DNA from: an uncultured Ectothiorhodospiraceae bacterium
Lineage (GTDB): Bacteria > Pseudomonadota > Gammaproteobacteria > Nitrococcales > Nitrococcaceae
Direction of reading: 5' to 3'
DNA: 55,167 nucleotides
NCBI GenBank assembly: GCA_913056385.1
Contig: CAJXND010000007.1
Coordinates: 1-55,167 of the forward strand
Position numbers and translations under genes: made by a program. Shown one piece after another: positions 1 to 8,020 of the stretch. Below the pieces are notes generated by a model. The model was not told the DNA's origin. It did no database searches and saw only the letters and a list, made by a program, of their open reading frames with translations. Position 1 is the stretch's first letter, and each line of letters starts with the position of its first letter.

Positions 1-686
1 GCCCCGCGGTCAAAGTGATACCAGAGCAGGAACCCGATCGAGGCCGAGATGATCAGCAGCACGAAAAAGCCCATGGAGCGGGTGCGCTGCGCGTTTTCGT
101 AGTACAGGTAGATCAGCGCCGTCATAACCGCGAACAGCACGAACACTTCGTAGAGATTGCTGACCGGGATATAGCCGATCCCGCCCTCGTACAGATGCGT
201 CTCGTGCCAGCGCACCAGCAGACCGATCAGGCCCGCCCCGGCGGCAATCCAGGTGAGCTTCGAGGCCACCCGGCCCGCGAAGTCATTGCCGGTGAACAGG
301 GCCACGCCGTACACGACGGTAGCGGCCGGGAACAGGGCACTCATCCACATGATCGCCGACTGACTGGACAGCAGATACTTGAGGAAGAAGTCGGTCTGGG
401 CGGCGCCCAGTTCCGGGTAGCGGGTGATGGCAAACAGGCTCGCCAGGCAGACCGTCGCCATGTACCAGCGAGAGGCGTGCCAGTGCCAGCCGATACCGAT
501 CATGGTCCCTGCCGTGAAGAACGTGATGACGACCTCGTAGACGTTCATCACATCCCAGAGCACCCAGTAGGTAGCGGCTGTTGCCAATGCCACCAGGGCA
601 GCCCACGCCCAGTCGTCGCGACCCAGTCGCTGCCAGAGCGACGGCCGGCGCATTTCCCGGAGCATGTCTTCGCGTGAAGCAACCAT
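1..686 (-). CDS. ccsB: Cytochrome c maturation protein CcsB/ResC, 3' end outside window
   Basis: Membrane partner of ResB in System II cytochrome c maturation, which delivers haem across the membrane and attaches it to CXXCH apocytochromes. The minus-strand frame is open from ATG 686 to the window edge with no stop, about 228 residues. It shows several hydrophobic segments, a VRWHETHL stretch holding a conserved histidine, and a PVSNLYEVFVLF segment typical of the CcsA/CcsB/ResC family. The WWD haem-binding region would lie beyond the edge. The start is supported by TGAGGA overlapping the resB stop, 11 bases upstream. A 136-residue minus-strand frame over 283-693 is a shadow of this gene. resB and cytochrome c4 lie just upstream, fitting a c-type cytochrome assembly locus. 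Confidence 0.88.
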   Translation of the reverse strand, partial: MVASREDMLREMRRPSLWQRLGRDDWAWAALVALATAATYWVLWDVMNVYEVVITFFTAGTMIGIGWHWHASRWYMATVCLASLFAITRYPELGAAQTDFFLKYLLSSQSAIMWMSALFPAATVVYGVALFTGNDFAGRVASKLTWIAAGAGLIGLLVRWHETHLYEGGIGYIPVSNLYEVFVLFAVMTALIYLYYENAQRTRSMGFFVLLIISASIGFLLWYHFDRG

Positions 687-696
687 TGCCCAATCC

Positions 697-2817
697 TCAG
701 TCAGTTTGTTCTGTCGATCCGGTGTCGTCGGACGCGCCCTTCCGGTGCCGACCCGGCATATCGCCCGTTACCCCGAGCTGGTTCTCGACCGCGTCGGCAA
801 TCTCGCCGAACTCGGCCTCGAACTCCTCCGGCCGACGCTGATTGGTGCCGGCCATCAGAAGATCACTTCCGCCATCCTCCCGCGGCATCACCATCGCCCA
901 GACGCGCCGATGGGACACATAGAAGAGCATGAAGATGCCAAGCACCAGCAGGGCCGACCCCGCATAGACGACGTTCTTGCCGGGCGCGCGGGTAATCTGC
1001 AGGCCCGTTGCCTGGCGATGATTGAAGTGGTCGATCTCGAAGATGATGGGTGAGCCGTATTCCGCAACGGCCGACACCGCATTCATGGCCTCCTCGAAAA
1101 AGGCACGCTGGTCCGCGTCCGGCTGGACCATGGACAGCGCAACACCCTGACGGGCGGCCAGCTCCTCGCGGTAGATCTCGAACATCGTGCGTTGCAGCAC
1201 GGCGCGGGAGAACTCCAGCAGCATCTCGGGGCGGTTGGAGCCCGCCACCCGCTGCTCAAGCTGCGCATTGACCGCCCCGAAACCGCCATTGACCAGCGTG
1301 GCGATCATGTCGTGAGCGGTTCCCGCCACGCGGTTCCCGAGTTCAGGGTTGGCCACGCCCATCTGCGCCAGCAGCACATCGGCAGCGCGTTGCGCCGCCT
1401 GATCGACCCGCGCGCGATCATGCAGCGCCGCGTGGAAATTCATGAAGGTATCCATGGAGGCGTTGCCATCGGCGGGGATATGGAGGTACCGGAACGGCTC
1501 GGCGGCACTGTTGCGCATGCCGTGCAGGTAATACCAGCGGTCATCGATCTCCACCGGCGCCATGTAGGTGTGGAACTCGCGGGCCTGACCCGCCTCGTCG
1601 CGCATGGTGTAGTTGAACGAGGGGCCCACGTTACGGAATTCGTCTCGGGCACCCGTACGCTCTACCGCCCGCGGGTCGCGATCGACATTGAAGAACTGGA
1701 AATCGTCGATCTCCATGGTTCGCTGCAAGCCACCGAGCTGCAGACGCAGGTCCTCGAAGACGCGGCCGGTGATGGGCATGGCCTGGCCCGACCCATCCAG
1801 CAGATGGCCGGTGAGCTCAAGTGCTGTTCCACCGTCGGTGAACGAGGCCTGATAGATGGTATGCCCCCGGTGAGTGAGCGGATGGTTGACCGAAATGGTC
1901 TCCCGGATGGGCGCTTCCAGCTCCGGGTCGTGAATCACCAGATCACTCTCGTAGGAACTGGGCATGCCGTTGGGATAGTGGTCGATGCGGAAGTCTTCGA
2001 GGTAGATCTCGAAAGGAAGCTGCTGGACCACATAGCCATCGCGCACCTGCAGGAAGACCACGCCGCTGTTGGTCTCCTCCGGGATGGTCACATTGCCGCG
2101 AAACGAGCCACTCTCTGGCCCCAGCCAGCTCTCGGCGGGAACCTGTGAGACCGGCAGATCACGGGTTTCCACGGCAAGGCCGCCCATCATTTCCTGGATC
2201 TTGAGGTTGATGTTGCCATCGGCCAGGGCACCGAGCGCGATCACCACCACCGCGACATGCGTGAGTACATAGCCCATCCGCGTGGCACCGCCTTTCATCC
2301 CTGCCACGACGACCGTATCGCCGCGCGCCTCGCGACGGGTACGGAACCCGTAACCCTGCAGCGCCGTCTCGGCAACCGTCTCGATCGACTCGGCGTCCAT
2401 GTCGGTCTGCCAGCGCCGATGCTGGGAGAGTGCCAGCAGGGACTTCTCCCGGACGTGGGTCCGATAGCGGGTGATCTCGCGCCAGACGCCCGGGATATGG
2501 CGGCTCACGCAGACGCCGGTGGAGAGCACGAGGAACCCGAGAATGGCCAGGAACCACCACGCCGAGTACACATCGTAGAGGTTCAGCAACCGGAAGACCT
2601 CGAACCAGAACGGCCCGAACTGGATCAGGTATTCGCTGTAGGGGTTGTTCTGGGGCAGAACGGTGCCAATGATCGACGCGATGCTCACCACCACCAGCAG
2701 GGTGATGGCCAGATTCATCGAGCCGAGGAACTCGAGCCAGATCGCACCAAGACTGCGGCGGTAGTGCCCGCGTTTCCGTGCCTGGCCGGTGGAGATTGTG
2801 GCTGCGCTCTGGGCCAT
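697..2817 (-). CDS. resB: Cytochrome c biogenesis protein ResB
   Basis: ResB-family membrane protein, 706 residues, which with CcsB forms the System II cytochrome c synthetase. Hydrophobic segments are visible near residues 32-52, 86-104, 181-199 and 614-640. A large periplasmic domain lies between the third and fourth, the expected ResB layout. The N-terminal SMNLAITLLVVVSIASIIGT stretch and the LTHVAVVVIALGA segment with H187 are family hallmarks. The stop TGA overlaps the ribosome site of ccsB, so the two are probably co-translated. The System II assignment rests on the ResB plus CcsB pair; no ccmA-H genes are seen in this window. Confidence 0.93.
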   Translation of the reverse strand: MAQSAATISTGQARKRGHYRRSLGAIWLEFLGSMNLAITLLVVVSIASIIGTVLPQNNPYSEYLIQFGPFWFEVFRLLNLYDVYSAWWFLAILGFLVLSTGVCVSRHIPGVWREITRYRTHVREKSLLALSQHRRWQTDMDAESIETVAETALQGYGFRTRREARGDTVVVAGMKGGATRMGYVLTHVAVVVIALGALADGNINLKIQEMMGGLAVETRDLPVSQVPAESWLGPESGSFRGNVTIPEETNSGVVFLQVRDGYVVQQLPFEIYLEDFRIDHYPNGMPSSYESDLVIHDPELEAPIRETISVNHPLTHRGHTIYQASFTDGGTALELTGHLLDGSGQAMPITGRVFEDLRLQLGGLQRTMEIDDFQFFNVDRDPRAVERTGARDEFRNVGPSFNYTMRDEAGQAREFHTYMAPVEIDDRWYYLHGMRNSAAEPFRYLHIPADGNASMDTFMNFHAALHDRARVDQAAQRAADVLLAQMGVANPELGNRVAGTAHDMIATLVNGGFGAVNAQLEQRVAGSNRPEMLLEFSRAVLQRTMFEIYREELAARQGVALSMVQPDADQRAFFEEAMNAVSAVAEYGSPIIFEIDHFNHRQATGLQITRAPGKNVVYAGSALLVLGIFMLFYVSHRRVWAMVMPREDGGSDLLMAGTNQRRPEEFEAEFGEIADAVENQLGVTGDMPGRHRKGASDDTGSTEQTD

Positions 2818-2948
2818 TGAAGTGTCTATCGTCGCTGCCTGCTCATCAGGTTAACCCGAATGGGTTAATCAATTGACCACAACAGCGCGTGGAAATTCTT
2901 GCGCCGGATCAATCCTGCTCGAAGATCAACCGACGCCTGGTCCGCCGG
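2818..2948. promoter_or_regulatory. resB upstream region with an 18-bp dyad
   Basis: This 131-base gap between the cytochrome c4 stop and resB carries a perfect inverted repeat at 2851-2868, arms TTAACCC and GGGTTAA around GAAT. It lies about 35 bases upstream of the resB ATG. It resembles a dimeric regulator site rather than a terminator because no T-tract follows on either strand. I could not find a clean sigma-70 promoter here. The regulator is unknown. Confidence 0.4.
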
Positions 2949-3587
2949 TTACTCGGCGGCCAGCTCCGCCGGGTAGAGACCGCGCACGTAATTGGAAACC
3001 GCCTGGATTTCCTCGTCCGTCAGGTTGACGGCGATCTCGTTCATCACGGCAGCCTGCCCGTAACCCGAGCGCTCTCCTGACCGGTAGAGCATGAGCTGAT
3101 CGGTCGTGTACTGAACCTTCTGACCACTCAGGCGGGGATAACCACTGCCCGGGACACCCATGCCGGCGGGTCCGTGGCAACTGACGCAGGCCGGCACACC
3201 CTTCTCGGCGATACCGCCCATGTAGATGCTGCGACCCGTGGTGAGCAGCTCTTCCGGGGTTTCACCGATTTCGGCTTCCAGGCCCTCGTAATAGACCGCG
3301 AGATCAGCCATGGTCTGCTCGTCCAGGCCGGCGGCCTGACCCAGCATGATCGCGTTGTTGCGCTCGCCGGACTTGTAGTACTGCAGCTGCTCGTAGAGGT
3401 AGTCGGCGTGCTGACCGGCCAGGTTCGGCCACTCCGGCGACATGCTATTCCCAGCCTGGCCATGGCAGGCAGCGCAGACCGCGGCCGAGGTCTCGCCCCG
3501 CATCGGATCGGCGTCCTCTAGCTGGGCCGTGGCGGAGAAACTGACCAGCAGGAATGCGGCGAGCGCGGGAAGCGTCTTGGCGATCAT
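2949..3587 (-). CDS. Di-haem cytochrome c4, periplasmic
   Basis: Exported electron carrier with two haem c sites, CAACH and CVSCH, about 96 residues apart in two homologous halves. Each half has a plausible methionine ligand (NAIMLGQ and QAAVMNEI). The N-terminus MIAKTLPALAAFLLVSFSATA is a clear signal peptide. Known members carry electrons from bc1-type complexes to terminal oxidases. I chose ATG 3587 (212 residues). A TTG at 3599 in the same frame would add MSVI, and the nearest GAGG lies ambiguously between the two starts. It lies directly upstream of resB/ccsB, whose products are needed to mature it. Confidence 0.88.
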   Translation of the reverse strand: MIAKTLPALAAFLLVSFSATAQLEDADPMRGETSAAVCAACHGQAGNSMSPEWPNLAGQHADYLYEQLQYYKSGERNNAIMLGQAAGLDEQTMADLAVYYEGLEAEIGETPEELLTTGRSIYMGGIAEKGVPACVSCHGPAGMGVPGSGYPRLSGQKVQYTTDQLMLYRSGERSGYGQAAVMNEIAVNLTDEEIQAVSNYVRGLYPAELAAE

Positions 3588-3670
3588 GATTACTGACAAA
3601 CCTCGAGTACAATCGCAAGCGTTATACCAACGCCCCCTTCAGGGGTCAATTTCCACGCGAGGCCAAAGCC

Positions 3671-4276
3671 GTGTCAGTTGACTACCGTCAGGCTCAGTTC
3701 CTTCTATCAGCAACCGAGCCCGGCCAGCTCCCCGGGGACCGTGGCCACGAGGTGGCTTTTGCCGGTCGCTCCAACGCCGGCAAGTCCAGTGCGCTGAATG
3801 CCATCACTGACCAGAAACAACTGGCCCGAGTCAGCAAGACCCCTGGCCGGACTCAGCAGATCAACGTCTTCCCCATCGGCGCGCCGGATAGCGCGCAGCG
3901 CCTCATCGATCTGCCCGGCTACGGTTACGCAAAGGCCCCGCCCGCGCTCCGGGCTCATTGGCAGAAGGCGCTGCCGCAATATCTGGAGACAAGGGAGAGC
4001 CTTCGCGGCCTGGTGCTGATCACCGATATCCGCCACCCTCTTGGCCCTCTGGACGAGCAGATGCTGCTCTGGTGCGAGGCCGCCGGACTGCCCGTTCACA
4101 TTCTCCTCAGCAAGGCCGACAAGCTCCGTCGCGGGCCCGCCGGCAACACCCTGCAGTCGGTTCGAGCCGCAGCGCCGCGCATCTGCCCGAGCGCCCGCGC
4201 ACAGCTTTTCTCCGCGCAGACCCGGGATGGCGTGGAGGCCGCCCGTGCCCAGCTGGACGAGTGGCTTCAGGCATAA
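3671..4276 (+). CDS. engB: Ribosome biogenesis GTPase EngB (YihA/YsxC)
   Basis: Essential small GTPase of the Obg/Era superfamily involved in large-subunit ribosome assembly, 201 residues. Visible motifs: G1 GRSNAGKSS, a switch I stretch KTPGRTQ, G3 DLPGYG and G4 LSKADKL, near residues 37, 56, 77 and 148. The start is GTG at 3671, with GAGG about nine bases upstream. It converges on polA as in E. coli, with a structured intergenic region between. It is divergent from cytochrome c4. Confidence 0.95.
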   Translation: MSVDYRQAQFLLSATEPGQLPGDRGHEVAFAGRSNAGKSSALNAITDQKQLARVSKTPGRTQQINVFPIGAPDSAQRLIDLPGYGYAKAPPALRAHWQKALPQYLETRESLRGLVLITDIRHPLGPLDEQMLLWCEAAGLPVHILLSKADKLRRGPAGNTLQSVRAAAPRICPSARAQLFSAQTRDGVEAARAQLDEWLQA

Positions 4277-4311
4277 AAAACCCCGGAGTCCATGGGGTGT
4301 GGGCTCCGGGG
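4275..4311 (-). terminator. Intrinsic terminator downstream of polA
   Basis: An 8-bp GC-rich stem (4281-4288 with 4304-4311, CCCCGGAG/CTCCGGGG) is followed on the minus strand by six T residues at 4280-4275. The orientation fits termination of polA or of the small RNA behind it. On the plus strand the A-run precedes the hairpin, so it would be a weak terminator for engB. Confidence 0.8.
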
Positions 4312-4429
4312 ACAGTGGACCCGGCCTTGGGGGCTCGGCCGGGCCTCGCTGGCCCGCTAGTAAGGGAGGGAGTAGCGGGCCGCGCCGGGCACTGGCGCAC
4401 CTGATGGGACAGTCCACCGGGCGGGAAGT
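4275..4429 (-). ncRNA. Candidate structured small RNA in the polA-engB gap (Spot 42/ErsA position)
   Basis: Read on the minus strand after the polA stop, the region folds into an outer helix (GTGGAC at 4417-4412 with GTCCAC at 4320-4315). This encloses a 9-bp stem at 4351-4359/4373-4381 whose loop is pyrimidine-rich (CTCCCTCCCTTAC), and a 7-bp CCCGGCC stem at 4320-4326/4337-4343. It ends in the terminator at 4275-4311. In E. coli the sRNA spf and in Pseudomonas ErsA lie in the same polA-engB gap. The C-rich loop could pair with Shine-Dalgarno sequences. No promoter was identified, so it could instead be the structured 3' end of the polA mRNA. Confidence 0.42.
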
Positions 4430-7162
4430 TCAGTGTGCGCTCTCCCAGTTTTCCCCCACGCCGATTTCCACCTCCAGGGGCACGTCCAGCTCGGCCGCTT
4501 GACTCATAAAGCCGCGGATTCGCTGGGCGACAGCGTCTTCCCCATCCACCGGAACCTCGAGCACCAGCTCGTCGTGCACCTGCATGACCAGCGCCACGCC
4601 GGGATGCTCGGTCGCAATCCAGTCGTCCACCGCGATCATGGCCCGCTTGATGATGTCCGCAGCCGTTCCCTGCATCGGCGCGTTGATCGCCGTCCGCTCG
4701 GCATACTGTCGCCGCTGGTTGTTGCGACTGTTGATTTCGGGCAGGTAGAGCCGCCGCCCGAAGACCGTCTCCACGTAGCCCTGCTCGCGGGCCCGTTGGC
4801 GGGTGCGATCCATGAATTCCCGAACCCCGGGATACCGCTCGAAGTAGCGATCGACATAGGCCTGGGCCTCGCCGCGCTCGATGCCGAGCTGGCGGGCCAG
4901 TCCCCAGGCCGACATGCCATAGATCAGGCCGAAGTTGATGGCCTTTGCCGCCCGTCGCTGGTCATCGGTGACGGCGTCCGCGGCGCTGCCGAAGACCTCG
5001 GCGGCCGTCGCCGAATGGATGTCGAGCCCGTCGGCGAATGCCCGACGCAAGCCGTCATCCCCGGACAGATGGGCCATGATGCGCAGCTCGACCTGGGAGT
5101 AGTCGGCGGCCATGAGCCGATGACCGGGCTCGGGAACAAAGGCGCGGCGGATACGCCGGCCCTCGGGGGTCCGCACCGGGATGTTCTGCAGATTCGGGTC
5201 GGATGAAGAGAGCCGGCCCGTCGCGGCCACCGCCTGATGGTAAGAGGTGTGGACCCGGCCCGTGCGCGGATTAATGAGCGTGGGCAGCTTTTCGGTGTAG
5301 GTCGAGCGCAGCTTGGATACGCCGCGATAGTCGAGAATCAGGCGCGGCAGCTCGTGCCCCTGGGCGGCAAGCTCCTCGAGGACCGATTCCGCGGTGGAAG
5401 GTGCACCCTTCGGCGTCTTGGCAAGGACCGGCAACCCCTGGCGCTCGTAGAGGATTTCCTGGATCTGCTTGGGAGAACCCAGGTTGAAGGGCCCGCCGGC
5501 ACAGGCATGGGCCTCTTCCTCCAGTCGCTGCATGGTCTCGGCAAGCTCTCCGCTCTGGGTGCCGAGCAACGCCGCATCCACCCGGACACCGGTTCGCTCG
5601 ATGCGCGAGAGGACCGGCAGCAGGGGCATCTCGATTTCTTCGTAGACCGATTTGGGGCCGGGTCGCCCGGCCAGCTCCGGCCAGAGCCGTTCGTGCAGGC
5701 GCAGGGTGACGTCGGCGTCCTCGGCGGCATAATCCACGGCCTGCTCCAGCGCGACCTGATCAAAGGTGATCTGTCGTGCCCCCTTGCCGGCCACCGCTTC
5801 ATAGCCAATCGGCCGATAATTCAGGTACTTCTGCGCAAGCGAGTCCATATCATGCCGAGAGGCAGTGGCATCAAGGCAATACGACTCGAGCATCGTGTCG
5901 TGGACGACCCCGCGCAGCGTAATGCCATGATTGGCCAGAACACTCATGTCGTACTTCAGGTTCTGACCTACCTTGCGGACCCGCGGATCCTCCAGCAACG
6001 GCCGCAGCCGCTCCAGGGCCGCGTCCCGGTCGAGCTGCACCGGCTGGTCGGGGCCGGCATGGGCCAGCGGTAGATAGGCGGCCTCGCCGGACTCGATGGC
6101 AAATGAAACGCCCACGATGGCGGCGTTCATGTACTCGAGGCTGTCGGTCTCGAGATCAAAGGCGAAGAGCTCGGCCGCGGCAAGTCGCTCCAGCCAGGCG
6201 CCGAAAACCGCCTCGTCCTGGATACAGGCATAGTCCGCCTGCGGATTCTCCGGGTCATGACTGGTCGCGGCATCCATGACCGCAGGGTCACCGTTGCCCT
6301 CGTCGTCCGCCTCGACCTCCCGCAGCCAGGTATTGAACCCCAAGTGCCGGTAGAGCCGGGCGAGCTCATTGCGATCGGGCGGATCGAGGCGAATCTCCAG
6401 TGGCTTCAGTGGCAGGTCGACGTCGCAGTGGATCGTGGCGAGCTGACGCGAGAGATCAAGCTCCTCGAGATGGGCCCGAAGGCTCTCGCCGACCTTGCCG
6501 CCAATCGCGTCGGCATGGTCACGGATGCCGTGGATGGAGCCGTACTGATTGAGCCATTTGGCAGCCGTTTTCGGGCCGACTTTGGGCACACCGGGGATGT
6601 TGTCCGAGCTGTCACCCACCAGGGCGAGATAATCGATGATGCCCTCGGGTGGAACGCCGAATTTCTCCAGCACGCCGTCGCGATCGAGCGTGGTATTGGA
6701 CATGGTGTTGAGCAGCGTCACACCGCCATTGACCAGCTGGGCCATATCCTTGTCGCCGGTGGAGATGAGCAGTGAAAGCCCGTCCCGGCGCCCGCGGACC
6801 GCCAGTGTGCCGATCACGTCGTCCGCCTCGACGCCGCCCACTTCGATGAGCGGCAGCCCCATGGCCCGCACGACGGCCTTGAGTGGATCAAGCTGGGCGG
6901 CCAGATCATCGGGCATGGGCGGCCGGTTCGCCTTGTACTCGGCGAACAGCTCATCCCGGAAGGTCTTTCCCGGCGCGTCGAAGACCACGCCCATATGGAC
7001 CGGCCGGTAGTCCTGGATCAGCCGGCGAAGCATGCTGATGACGCCGTAAATGGCACCGGTGGGCTCCCCGGCGGGGTTGGTGAGTGGCGGCAGGGCGTGA
7101 TAAGCGCGGTACAGGTAGGACGAGCCATCCACCAGCAGCAGGCGCTTGTCGGGATCGGTCAT
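4430..7162 (-). CDS. polA: DNA polymerase I
   Basis: Full-length three-domain Pol I, 910 residues, for Okazaki fragment processing and repair. The 5' nuclease domain spans about 1-285, with STGDKD near 134 and a GDSSDNIPGVPKVGPKTA stretch near 183. The proofreading exonuclease looks active: FDLETDS (D336, E338), N401/D405, and Y478/D482. Polymerase motifs are DYSQVELR (687-694), the RRAAKAINFGLIYG O-helix (736-749) and QVHDELVLEV near the C-terminus. I chose ATG 7162 because GAGGAAG lies five bases upstream and the protein begins MTDPDKRLLLVDG as in the family. The longer reading frame to 7237 lacks family similarity at its N-terminus. Confidence 0.97.
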   Translation of the reverse strand: MTDPDKRLLLVDGSSYLYRAYHALPPLTNPAGEPTGAIYGVISMLRRLIQDYRPVHMGVVFDAPGKTFRDELFAEYKANRPPMPDDLAAQLDPLKAVVRAMGLPLIEVGGVEADDVIGTLAVRGRRDGLSLLISTGDKDMAQLVNGGVTLLNTMSNTTLDRDGVLEKFGVPPEGIIDYLALVGDSSDNIPGVPKVGPKTAAKWLNQYGSIHGIRDHADAIGGKVGESLRAHLEELDLSRQLATIHCDVDLPLKPLEIRLDPPDRNELARLYRHLGFNTWLREVEADDEGNGDPAVMDAATSHDPENPQADYACIQDEAVFGAWLERLAAAELFAFDLETDSLEYMNAAIVGVSFAIESGEAAYLPLAHAGPDQPVQLDRDAALERLRPLLEDPRVRKVGQNLKYDMSVLANHGITLRGVVHDTMLESYCLDATASRHDMDSLAQKYLNYRPIGYEAVAGKGARQITFDQVALEQAVDYAAEDADVTLRLHERLWPELAGRPGPKSVYEEIEMPLLPVLSRIERTGVRVDAALLGTQSGELAETMQRLEEEAHACAGGPFNLGSPKQIQEILYERQGLPVLAKTPKGAPSTAESVLEELAAQGHELPRLILDYRGVSKLRSTYTEKLPTLINPRTGRVHTSYHQAVAATGRLSSSDPNLQNIPVRTPEGRRIRRAFVPEPGHRLMAADYSQVELRIMAHLSGDDGLRRAFADGLDIHSATAAEVFGSAADAVTDDQRRAAKAINFGLIYGMSAWGLARQLGIERGEAQAYVDRYFERYPGVREFMDRTRQRAREQGYVETVFGRRLYLPEINSRNNQRRQYAERTAINAPMQGTAADIIKRAMIAVDDWIATEHPGVALVMQVHDELVLEVPVDGEDAVAQRIRGFMSQAAELDVPLEVEIGVGENWESAH

Positions 7163-7279
7163 GGGGTCTTCCTCGCTGGCATTCCCCGCATGATAACCGC
7201 CGCCCGCGCGGCAGCGACAGCGCGCGCACAGTGCCATGGCCGTGCGAGACTATCGCCATCACCCGGCGGGAGAGCAACC

Positions 7280-8020
7280 ATGGCGGAGCAGTCTGACCAG
7301 ACACCTCAACGGCGGGCCGGGAACGGCGCGGCGGGCCTCGATCCGACTCTGATGACGCGGGAATCCTGGCGGATCTTCCAGATCATGGCCGAATTCGTCG
7401 AGGGCTTTGAGCGTCTCGCGCCGGTGGGCCCCTCGGTGAGCATTTTCGGCTCGGCACGGGTGGGTGCCGATGATCCCTCCTATAGAAACGCCGAGGCCAC
7501 CGCCCGGCTGCTCTCCGACGCCGGCTTTTCCATCGTGAGCGGCGGGGGGCCGGGCATCATGGAAGCCGCCAACAAGGGCGCCTTCGAGGGCGCGTCGGCC
7601 AGCATCGGACTCAACATCGAGCTACCGCGGGAGCAGACGCCGAACGGATATCAGGAGATCGCACTGCACTTTCGGCACTTCTTCGCCCGCAAGGTCATGT
7701 TCGTGAAGTACGCCTCGGCCTATGTGGTGTTCCCGGGCGGCTTCGGCACGCTGGATGAGCTTGCCGAGATCCTCACCCTGGTGCAGACCGGCAAGACCCG
7801 CCGCATTCCGGTGATCCTCATGGGCTCGGACTACTGGCAGGGACTGGCGGATTGGCTGGAGCACAGCATGGTCGGGGCGGGAAATGCCGATCCCGGGGAT
7901 CTATCGCTGTTCCAGGTGCTGGATGAGCCCCAGGCAGCGGTGGACGCGATCTTCGCCCACTACCGCGACCGGAATTTCGAGCCCTCGCCGCAGGAGCGGG
8001 AGGTCCTGCTCGACCTCTAG
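7280..8020 (+). CDS. LOG-family (TIGR00730-like) Rossmann-fold nucleotide phosphoribohydrolase
   Basis: 246-residue lysine-decarboxylase-like/LOG-fold protein. The two family motifs are present: GGGPGIMEAANKG and PGGFGTLDELAE, which together form the nucleotide site. Characterised relatives hydrolyse nucleoside 5'-monophosphates to base plus ribose 5-phosphate; the old 'lysine decarboxylase' label is not supported. The substrate here is unknown. I chose ATG 7280, preceded by GGGAGAG at six bases. It is divergent from polA, and its stop overlaps the uvrD stop on the opposite strand within one CTAG. Confidence 0.85.
   Translation: MAEQSDQTPQRRAGNGAAGLDPTLMTRESWRIFQIMAEFVEGFERLAPVGPSVSIFGSARVGADDPSYRNAEATARLLSDAGFSIVSGGGPGIMEAANKGAFEGASASIGLNIELPREQTPNGYQEIALHFRHFFARKVMFVKYASAYVVFPGGFGTLDELAEILTLVQTGKTRRIPVILMGSDYWQGLADWLEHSMVGAGNADPGDLSLFQVLDEPQAAVDAIFAHYRDRNFEPSPQEREVLLDL

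Noticed and set aside
283-693. 136-residue minus-strand frame at the left edge
   Set aside because: Another minus-strand frame over the same bases gives a clear CcsB/ResC protein running off the window.
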